Assembly (NCBI GenBank): GCA_003550325.1 | Contig: QKWP01000364.1 | Coordinates: 48,831-112,830 of the forward strand | Source of the DNA: Gigaspora rosea | Taxonomy: Eukaryota > Glomeromycota > Glomeromycetes > Diversisporales > Gigasporaceae | Length of the DNA stretch: 64,000 nucleotides | Reading direction: 5' to 3' | Shown: positions 55,886 through 64,000 of the stretch, piece by piece | How the letters are laid out: each line of letters begins with the position of its first letter | How positions within the stretch are numbered: position 1 is the first letter of the stretch | Made by a program: the position numbers and the translations under genes | Notes under the pieces: generated by a model | Database searches by the model: none | What the model saw: the letters and a program-made list of their open reading frames with translations, nothing else | Told to the model about the DNA's origin: nothing

Positions 55886-57096
55886 ATGATTAAAATAACA
55901 CATGTTATACGGTAATTTTGCAATACTCAATTGATTAAAAAATTTTATTTCAGGTTTTTAACTTGGTATTGAGTCTAGACTCAACCCCAACTAAATCTAA
56001 AAACTTGAAGTCAAATTGATAAATAATACTAACTATAAAACATGTAGAATTTTAATTTAACATGCCAAAATTTGACATAAATTAAAATAAATAAAATATA
56101 ATATAAACTGTAATAAAAGAATAAAAGAATTTAAATACAGACTGTAATGAAAGAATTTTAGTCAGATTAATTATAGCAAATTAATGTTGATAAGATAAAG
56201 CTATTGAACAAAATAATTTAAATAGATAATCAAAAATCCTGACAATAAAAAAAAGCTTTTCTTGAGCAACTTTACTATAAAATCAATTAAACCAAATCTT
56301 AGCCTAGGCATCACCCTAACCCTATCCTAGGCATTCATCTAACTCTAACCTAACTTAAATAAATTTAATGATTTCTATGTTGTCAAGATTGTCAGGATTT
56401 TTTTGTTGGGATTTGTTTGTTAGAATTATAACCTTTTGAGATTTTGTTTGTTAGGATTTTGACATGCTCCTGTATAAATAACATCTATGCTTAGTATAAA
56501 TTAATAATGTAAGATAATTTAGAAGTTTATATGTCAAAACTTGTATATATAAGAGTAATAGTAAGTTTTTAAGAGCTTAAATTTCAAAGTTAAATAATTT
56601 GAATAATAATTTACCAAAAACCTTTTTTTTTGATATTTTGCCTACAGTTCGGTTATAGTTATAAAAAGAAATCACTTAAAAAATAGAGAAGTAGAAGTAT
56701 TACTTTTATATTACAATAAATATTTATTTATTTTTTTTTTTTGTTGTTAAGGTGAGGTCATGCCTCTAGACTTTATTAGATGTATATTGATCATTACACA
56801 TTACTGCTTACAATCTTTGTACTATCTACTTAAGTACCGAGACTTGGACTATTTATCCACGACCTAAACCTACCAGAGCCTGCCATATTCCTATTTATAT
56901 AGCCAGCCTGGTTTTGTACATCCCTTCCCAGCTACTGATTAGTATTCACATGTCCACCACTTTACCCACATTTCCTAGTATCGTCACTTCCAATTTGGTG
57001 TATGTGTTTCCAACAATAAATATTTATATTACGTAATATATTTTAAATATATATAGTATTTTTAGCTTTTATTTACGAACAGTGTATAGTATATAA
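55886..57096. other. Intergenic with a GC-richer unexplained part
   Basis: No gene. Around 56,745-57,005 the GC content rises (GTGAGGTCATGCCTC, CCACCACTTTACCCACAT), like the end of a mobile element, but no frame or terminal repeat was found. Confidence 0.4.
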
Positions 57097-57672
57097 AGGA
57101 CCCTAAAAATCTATGTGAGGTTATATTTGAGCATCATAGTAAATTTTTTTGGTTAGCACTTTTGGTTTGGTATATATAAGCTACATTTAATATATAAAAT
57201 CGAACTTCCACTCATCTTTAACTTTTTTTGAAATACAACGTTACTAAAAAAAAACCTGATTTACACTCACTAAAAAAAAAAAACTGACTTACACTCCCTA
57301 AAAAAAAAAAAAAAAACCATACAAATTGTATGAAAAAAACTTATAAAAAAACAAAACTACTGTTTTGATTAATTTTTATCTAATTTTTGCATTTTCCAAT
57401 TTTTGAATTTTTTTAATTTTGTATTTTCTATTTTTGCAGTTATTACCTGCCAGATTAATATTATGGGCTGTATTTTCATTAGCACATTTCAAATATAAGA
57501 TTTATAAAAATTATTCTCATTAGTTTTTTTTAAATATACCTATTTTGCCATTTAGCTGTTTTCAAATATAACTTTTTTCTCCAATACCTACTTTTCAAAT
57601 ATAACTTTTTTAAAAAATGGGCCTCTATTAGCTATTTTTCAAATATGACATCATATAATTATTCGGGGTCCT
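57097..57672. mobile_element. MITE family 1, copy 3 (older)
   Basis: Starts AGGACCCTAAAAATCTATGT and ends ATTCGGGGTCCT; inner parts match copies 1 and 2. The flanks GTATATAA and GCATATAG agree at 6 of 8 positions, an aged 8-bp duplication differing only by transitions. Confidence 0.82.
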
Positions 57673-57835
57673 GCATATAGCATTATTTATAGCATATGGT
57701 ATAATTTACAGCATATGGTATTATTTATGGCATACAGCAATATTCATAGCATACGGCATTATTCACAGCATATAGCATTATTTATGGTATAAGACATTAT
57801 TCATAGCATATAGCACCTTTATGGCATATATCACT
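57673..57835 (+). repeat. Satellite of TAGCATATGGCATTATT units
   Basis: Eight to nine imperfect copies, period about 20-21 bases, starting directly at the right end of the MITE. Confidence 0.85.
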
Positions 57836-58940
57836 TATTACATCTATATCAAATGTGATGTATTGCCATAATATTTTTATAAAGGTAGTTACTACTATTT
57901 GAGAAAAGTTCGCAACTTTAAATAGAATAATGTTCATATTCAAGGTTTTACAAGGATACTTTTCATTTAGCACAACAAGGAATCAAAAAATTGAGCCAGC
58001 AGTCATAGTTTTTATGTCAATCCTATTGGACAATTACAGGAAATTAAGATCTCCATTGGTGATACTGAATGAACATAGTATGAAAAAACAGATATCAAAA
58101 ATCAAACAATTGGTACAATTGGGATCTAAAAAAAAAAAAAGATTGAGAAAATTGAAAAAATGGGACAGCATGTAATGCAAAATGAAAAAATCAACTTTGC
58201 ATAGTCTTTTATATTTCTTTATTCTAGTCTCAATGGTTAAAAGGCTCTAATGCAAACAGTAAGATTATTAATAATCATCATATAAACAATGGCGAAATTA
58301 GATGATGCGAGCAATTAATCTAACAATGAACAATAGAATAGATTAATTGATTGATAAATCAGGTAATTAAAGTTTAATCAATTTATGATTTTATATAAAA
58401 GGGCTTAATTTGATTTTTTCTTTAACTAGGTTATTCTGAACAGAATTCAAAGCACAGATTAAAAGTTACAACTAATGACACAGCTTAGAGTAACAAAGAC
58501 TTTTTTTAATGATATTAGACTGTTAGCTAAATATTTATATATATCAAGGGTTGGTATAATTTTTAAAAGGCCTATGTGCTGTGATCTGCATGAAATTATA
58601 TATGTGTAACATGATACAAGATACCCTACCTTTAATAACTAATTTATTACAACAATTTTGGTTAAAAGAAAACTTTGAGTAACACTTCTATTCTTATTTT
58701 GTTACAAATAAATTCAACCTTAACCACATACTGTAATGCATATTAACAAACTTAATAATATCAGTGTTTCAAACGAAACTCAAATTTGCAAATCAAATTG
58801 AGTGAAATAGTTTGGGTATTTCAGACTTATAGGGCGAAACTAAAATTCATTGGTACAAACCGTTTTTGGATTTAAAAGTTATTTTCACCCGAAACATGAA
58901 ACAAATATAAATTACGTTAATTCAATGCAAACTAAATTAC
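57836..58940. other. Intergenic with GAAAC-rich patch
   Basis: A 81-codon frame at 57,930-58,175 has a basic low-complexity end (KKKKRLRKLKK) and no known domain; not supported as a gene. CGAAAC-type text at about 58,765-58,905 resembles the 22.7-kb clusters. Confidence 0.4.
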
Positions 58941-58949
58941 CCACAAACT

Positions 58950-59185
58950 CTGGTTACTATAATAGTAAGTTCTATTTCTGCTTTTTACAATAACTCAATA
59001 TAAATTAGAATAATTTTGATTTCAAATTTAGCATAGAAGTTCTGATAATTCAAATACAAATTGATTCAACCTTAACCAATAGAGAGTCATTAAAAGAGTA
59101 AGTTCTATAACAGAATTTTTACAGTAACTCATGATAATAATCACAATAATTTGAATATGAACTAACTTAACCTTATACTGGAGTA
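58950..59185 (+). repeat. Dispersed repeat family C, second site
   Basis: Two to three units with GTAAGTTCTATAAC starts, TTTTTACAGTAACTCATGAT middles and a TATACTGGAGTAG end followed by CAA and GTTTT. It matches the units at 7,130-7,480. Confidence 0.55.
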
Positions 59186-60287
59186 GCAAGTTTTTTTTTA
59201 ATTCAGCAGTCATGCCACAATTTTATTTATTATCTATATAATACCAGTACCTACTTTACATTGGCTAAAATTATAAAATGCGACCTATACAGGTGTCATA
59301 AAGATCCTTAAGAGTGATCTGCTATATCAAACATTTCTCTCATCATAAAACCCCTCACCTCTTTAGAATTGGAATTTCTGAATCACTGATTGGATTTTAC
59401 TGCCTATTATAACTGCCTACTTTTAACCCTTTTCTCCTAACTTCCTGAGTAGCAGGATTCTACCAGAAAAAGAAAACATATATAGAAAATAAAAGAAAAG
59501 TATAAAAAGGGGAAAAACTACACAACCTAAACGAAAAACCAACATAGTAAAAAATAAAAGTGAAAGAAAGAAGAGAAGAGCAAAAAGTAAATGGCTATGA
59601 TGGCACTATTTACGTCTATGCTCGACGATAAAAATTATATAATACTGCACAAGAAATCACCTTGTCTAAGTATTATATGTGTACATGTATAAGAAAATAA
59701 AAGAAAGAAACAACATGCCTAATAGAACATTCTAGAAAGAAATTTCATTTCGAATTTTACTCCAAAACATTTCACATGTCATTTATTGTTTATCTCAAGG
59801 GACCCGATTTCACTCGTGACTTGATTCCAATATGGTAGGCACATTCCTGAATTGGAAGGAGTAAACATTGCTGATCTTTTGGAGGGGGTAAACTGAATTG
59901 CCCACTTTTTGAAATTTCAAAAAGTCCAAGGGGCGCCATAAAGAGTACCAAAACAGAAGGACTTTGTAAGAGTTACACTATATAGAATAGTATATATAAC
60001 CAAGTCTCTACTTCTATTTTCATATCCATATGACTTGACAAAGCTCCAGAGTTTCTCTACTACTTCTTTGTTCAATAGTACTATAGCCACCAAGGTGCCT
60101 CGTTTAAAGATCTGCAAGTTTTTTTCATTTCTATTTCATGCACTGAACATCCAGTGAATGGACTTTGTACCTGACAGCAGACTTGGTAAAGTTTTGTTAT
60201 GTTTAAGTATACTAACTATAGAGTTTTCATAGGTCAGTTTTCTTGGAAATTTTGGTACAAGGGATCATCAGAAAGAGTTGATTACTG
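59186..60287. other. Intergenic, no gene seen
   Basis: AT-rich. The minus-strand frame at 59,917-60,117 has no recognisable domain. Confidence 0.4.
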
Positions 60288-60370
60288 GAGTAGCAAGTAA
60301 GTTCTGTAACACCTACAATTGTGATAATTTAACAAAAGCAAACTAATTCAATCTTAAACTAATTCAATTT
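60288..60370 (+). repeat. Dispersed repeat family C, third site
   Basis: ACTGGAGTAG, CAA, GTAAGTTCTGTAACA: the clearest example of the family junction with a 3-base spacer between an AG end and a GTAAGT start. Confidence 0.55.
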
Positions 60371-60425
60371 TAACAAACTTAGATATCAAAGAAATTCATA
60401 ATAATAATGTCTCGGGTTGTTGGGC

Positions 60426-60549
60426 ATTAGTGGATTGATCCTTGACAGTAATAACAGAAATACATGACTGATACTGATCGGTTGTGTAAGCAGCTAACCA
60501 GTATTAGTTAGGTATTTCCATTATTATTGTCAAGGATCAATCCACTAAT
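60426..60549. mobile_element. 124-bp foldback MITE
   Basis: ATTAGTGGATTGATCCTTGA at the left and the inverted TCAAGGATCAATCCACTAAT at the right are exact; the arms continue with AGTAATAA/TTATTATT for about 37 bases. Loop about 50 bases. Confidence 0.85.
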
Positions 60550-60902
60550 ACGAGTAACAAAGATATTAAATAGCACTATTGTATTATGTGAAAATAATAA
60601 AATCAGGTATTTACTTAATAAATTTTTGTGGTAAGAGGCTATTTGTTCTAGTATTCTGAATTTCATTTTGTTTGTGTTAAATAATAGTACATCTTTGAAT
60701 CTAATTGTCAACACATGGCTGATCATACTGGACTTGTACTGGTCCTGCACTGCGTTATGTGCTGCGCAGCTACCTTATTTGTAGAATGTTTTCCATCATT
60801 TTTTAAAAAGATAATAATAAGATTTAAAAAAGAAAAAAAAACACCAAAATCACATATATATATATTTATTTTAACAATTATAATTTAAAATTATTATGAT
60901 CT
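60550..60902. other. Intergenic, no gene seen
   Basis: AT-rich apart from a short GC-rich spot TGCTGCGCAGC near 60,760. Confidence 0.4.
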
Positions 60903-60906
60903 TTAA

Positions 60907-61483
60907 GGGTAGAGTTAAATTGTATCATTGATCATATGCAAAATGTGGCTAAATTTTTGGTACCACATGATCATCATTGTTGTGTTCTTGGAATATTCTA
61001 GAACATTACTGCATAAAATTTTCGATAATATATATTACAGTATTATGTGAGGTTACAGCAGTAGTACACCGTATCTTTGTTAAACACACACATATATTTT
61101 TTTTATAATGATACATATAAATTATAACAATTTTACAAAAAATATTTTTATCTAGAACGAACTGTAGCAATACGTATATCAAATATGTTCTAGAATACGA
61201 ATGAGATCACGAAATGATCGGCATACTGCATAATGTTTCACCCGAAATTTTGTGTGGCGCCCGAAAATTTGTAATTGACTTTTAATGGTTTTCTTACTAG
61301 CTATTTATAACTTTTTATATAATTTTTATAATCACATTATCCAATATTTATATATTGTGGCTTATTTTTTTTAATATATATATAAACATTACAAGCAAAA
61401 TGACGTCTTATTATATTTTATCTTATATAAAAAAAATTTAGCAATGATCTACATTAATTTGCCCTATCACGTTAACTCTACCC
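60907..61483. mobile_element. 577-bp element with TTAA flanks
   Basis: Terminal GGGTAGAGTTAA and inverted TTAACTCTACCC (12 bp), flanked by TTAA on both sides (60903-60906 and 61484-61487), the target of piggyBac-type transposases. The tip is not the classic CCCT/CCY of piggyBac, so the class is tentative. Non-coding interior. Confidence 0.68.
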
Positions 61484-61487
61484 TTAA

Positions 61488-61953
61488 TATAATTTATCTT
61501 CAGACTAAAAGAATTGCACAAACAACTCATATATACCATGAGATAACTACTAGTACTTTATTGCTTTTATGATTTTAAAAAAAAACTTTACATATGATAT
61601 ACTAATATTATTTATTTCTCAGGACAGCAGGAATAATGAATATCTCTTAACGATCATGCTTTATAGTTTACATGCACGTTACTTGTAAATATTCACATTA
61701 CGTTTTGTTCAATTACATTTTTTAAATTGTTCAAAAGAAAGAAATGCATAAAAGCTTCAGATAATTGTTCTGTATTTCGCCACATAGACACTCTCCATTG
61801 ACAATACCCCTTTGATTTATACCAGGTATATTATAAGGTCTATATTTTGTACAAGACCCAGGTATGCCTGATGGAGGTTATGCACATTACATATAAAAAC
61901 ACGTAATATGACTTTACACGAAATACTCTTCTCTATATAGTATACTTGGAGGG
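61488..61953. other. Intergenic, no gene seen
   Basis: AT-rich; nothing recognised. Confidence 0.4.
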
Positions 61954-61955
61954 TA

Positions 61956-62317
61956 CAGTCAACTTCCTCTAAGTGCATGACCTCTAAGTGCAACTTCTCT
62001 CTAAATGCAATTAAATAGTCTAGTCCCGTATTGGGACTTATAAGATAAGTGCAAGTTCTTTATTCTGTAAGTGCAAGTTTTTTTTTGACCAGCATATATA
62101 AAAGTATTTTCTTTAATTGCAAGATATTTTATTAACCAATTAAATTGACTTATTTAATTAAAAGATTTTTTTCTAAATGCAAGATATTTTTTTAACTATA
62201 AACTTGCATTTAGAGAAAATTAATTATATATTAACTTAATTTTCTCTAATTGCAAGTTCTTTTTAAATGCAAGTTATTTTGCTGGCCCGTTGACTCGCAC
62301 TTAGAGGGAGTTGACTG
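61956..62317. mobile_element. Tc1/pogo-type MITE, 362 bp
   Basis: Ends CAGTCAACTTCCTCTAAGTG and inverted CACTTAGAGGGAGTTGACTG, flanked by TA (61954-61955 and 62318-62319). The interior repeats TAAGTGCAAG/TAAATGCAAG units in both directions. No transposase; it needs one from elsewhere. Confidence 0.85.
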
Positions 62318-62870
62318 TACTTATAAATCAAAAAAACACCTGTGTGAATTGTAAGAGATCCTAAGTACTCTCTATAGCGAATTATGGTAAGAAATAAATG
62401 ATAAATAACACATAAAACCCTGCCTTATGTTTGTACTGTAGTAAGACAGTGAATGTTACTGTTTTATTATAAGGTTTTAATTTAAGTTGAATTAATATTT
62501 AATAACCAGATATCTAGAATTAAATTGGTATATACGTACGTATGTTAATATCTGGGTATAAATAAGCAGATATTAAATTTTAAAATTAGTCGACTTGTGC
62601 TATTTGGTCTAGTATAGCGATATAAACCAACCCTGAATGGGATATTTTGGAATTTTTATCAATTTGAGTTGAGAATTATCATCATTTCAACCCAATTTGA
62701 AACTCGTTTTGCATATCCCAAACCTTAAGGACCAATCAATTCTGCGAAGCAAACATGCCGCAGTAGATAATTTATTCACAATAATTCCTGCATCACTCGA
62801 CAATACTCAATTATTTATCTTATATTTCTAACTAATTTCAATGATTGTGTCGTAACTGCTTATAACCTGA
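62318..62870. other. Intergenic, no gene seen
   Basis: Short inverted patch around 62,655-62,705 (AATTTGAGTTGAGAAT / CAACCCAATTTG); otherwise nothing. Confidence 0.4.
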
Positions 62871-62871
62871 C

Positions 62872-62945
62872 TTATGCATCAGTGGTTAGAGCGCGAATCT
62901 ACCAAATCCCAAACAACTGAGTTTGGTTTACATCCCTGATCTAGT
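62872..62945 (+). tRNA. tRNA-like remnant or SINE head
   Basis: GCATCAGTGGTTAGAGCGC resembles a polymerase III A box and D arm. About 40 bases on, GGTTTACATCCC resembles a B box (GGTTCGANTCC) with two changes. A full cloverleaf with a convincing acceptor stem could not be drawn, so this is probably a decayed tRNA or tRNA-derived SINE. Confidence 0.35.
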
Positions 62946-63199
62946 CGATGTACTGCCCCCTGCAGACTTAGTTGACTAAACAATTTCGTAATTTTAATTA
63001 GCCTATTGTTCGCGATAAATATGATTGGTTTATAAATTTGTATGTAGGTTATTGTTCATGAAAAACAATAATACTATAAGTAGATATTTTGAATGCAAGC
63101 TCCTAAATGATTTAGTCATCGATGAATTTTCTGATGATTCAGTCAATGGACAGTTAGTCGATCGACTAGATAAATAGGCAGGAACGTATTACAAGTCAC

Positions 63200-64000
63200 T
63201 CTTGTTATAGTGAACTCTCGTTATAGTGAAGATTGGTCTATAGTGAAGAATTTTTTAAGAACAAAACCAAGCATATTAAATATTCACTCGATATAATGAA
63301 GTTACATAGTAAACTCTTGATATAAGGTATAGTGAAGATTTTTTTCGAACGGATATAACAAAATGTCACTTGATATAGTGAAGTCGATATCATGTGATAT
63401 ATATTGACCAATCATATGAAGCGAAAATCATCGTGTTCATGCATAATGATAAAGCCTTGGGGGTTATTGCTCTTTTTAGACTACGTGCATATTGACGGCG
63501 CTTCTTGCATATAAAATTAGTTATGAATCATTTTAACTTTTCAAAGACTAATAAACCCTATTGCTCTTTTTAGACTACGTGCATATTGACGGCGCTTCTT
63601 GCATATAAAATTAGTTATGAATCATTTTAACTTTTCAAAGACTAATAAACCCTACCATTACTACTATCGTTGACTTGCAAAGACTAATAAACCCTACTGT
63701 TACTTTAGTTTTACACTTAACATTAAGTGAACGTAATCCATAACTTACCCCTTTTTTTAAATTAAACTTCTTTTTTATTTAATTATTTATTTATTTACTT
63801 AAATGACATTAAATTCTTTATCCTATAACTTTTCTGTCGTGGAATCTTTTCGTTGTGATTTAACTTAATACATAATATGAGCGAAAACGTACTTATAGAA
63901 GGTGCACATGTGATGGATCGGGTGCAATAAACTTTTAAGTAGTTTAAATTTCTCTCGCTATAGTGAAGATTTATACAGTTAATATATAATCTTCACTATA
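63200..64000. mobile_element. Probable pogo/Tc1-like element running off the window
   Basis: Repeated CTCGTTATAGTGAAGATT-type text at 63,204-63,390 faces inverted AATCTTCACTATA at 63,988-64,000, as in the terminal repeats of pogo-like elements. The right end lies outside. No transposase is visible inside; most of the interior is a tandem duplication and AT-rich DNA. Confidence 0.55.
63465..63652 (+). repeat. Perfect 94-bp tandem duplication
   Basis: Two adjacent copies without a difference (TATTGCTCTTTTTAGACTAC to AAAGACTAATAAACCC). A short third piece of the end (CAAAGACTAATAAACCCTAC) follows at about 63,677. Very recent duplication, or an assembly artefact. Confidence 0.9.

Noticed and set aside
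57930-58175. 81-codon open frame
   Set aside because: No domain, basic low-complexity end, AT-rich composition; not distinguishable from chance.

Overview
The window is very AT-rich eukaryotic DNA with short GT-AG introns, a TACTAAT branch point and TATA-like boxes. Its gene content (F-box/leucine-rich-repeat protein, Sel1-repeat and tyrosine-kinase-like protein, Crypton-type recombinase, Helitron, hAT, Tc1, Polinton-like polymerase) looks like an arbuscular mycorrhizal fungus, most probably Rhizophagus or a close Glomeromycotina relative. This is a judgement from protein style; no search was run. A 359-base run of N shows a draft assembly.

Layout: 1-2.7 kb, F-box/LRR gene broken by a one-base shift. 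2.7-5.3 kb, small inverted-repeat elements, one nested in another. 5.3-6.8 kb, Crypton-like tyrosine recombinase pseudogene. 8.0-8.6 kb, protein kinase remnant. 9.2-12.2 kb (minus), a Sel1-kinase gene whose two halves are joined by a chain of intron-like repeats separated by 3-base spacers. 13.6-16.1 kb, two more repeat arrays. 17.4-20.3 kb, family-B DNA polymerase remnant. 21.9-22.7 kb, Sel1 remnant. 24.2-27.6 kb (minus), a transposase-like gene split by a retroposed insert with poly(A) and a 13-bp duplication. 28-34.5 kb, nested MITEs and three target-duplication classes. 34.7-39.4 kb (minus), decayed Helitron. 43-49.4 kb, gag/protease remnant back to back with an integrase remnant. 51-55.4 kb, a nearly intact Tc1 element inside a hAT pseudogene. 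55.4-64 kb, MITEs, satellites and a tRNA-like piece.

The strongest candidate for something new is 10.49-11.82 kb (minus strand). Eleven consecutive GT...AG intron-like units are separated by spacers of 3 bases (one of 9). The flanks of the 100-bp units are nearly invariant while each 3-base spacer differs. Joining the spacers leaves an open frame that links the Sel1 exon, in phase, to the zinc-ribbon and kinase exon. Related sequences with MITE-like ends occur elsewhere in the window, which suggests an introner-like element able to pile up introns codon by codon.

Many coding regions are broken by single-base indels in homopolymers (assembly error is a real alternative), whereas the Helitron stops all fit C-to-T change, mostly CGA to TGA, as expected from decay of methylated DNA. 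Few genes here look fully functional; the Sel1-kinase gene, the F-box gene and the Tc1 transposase are the best candidates once the indels are checked.
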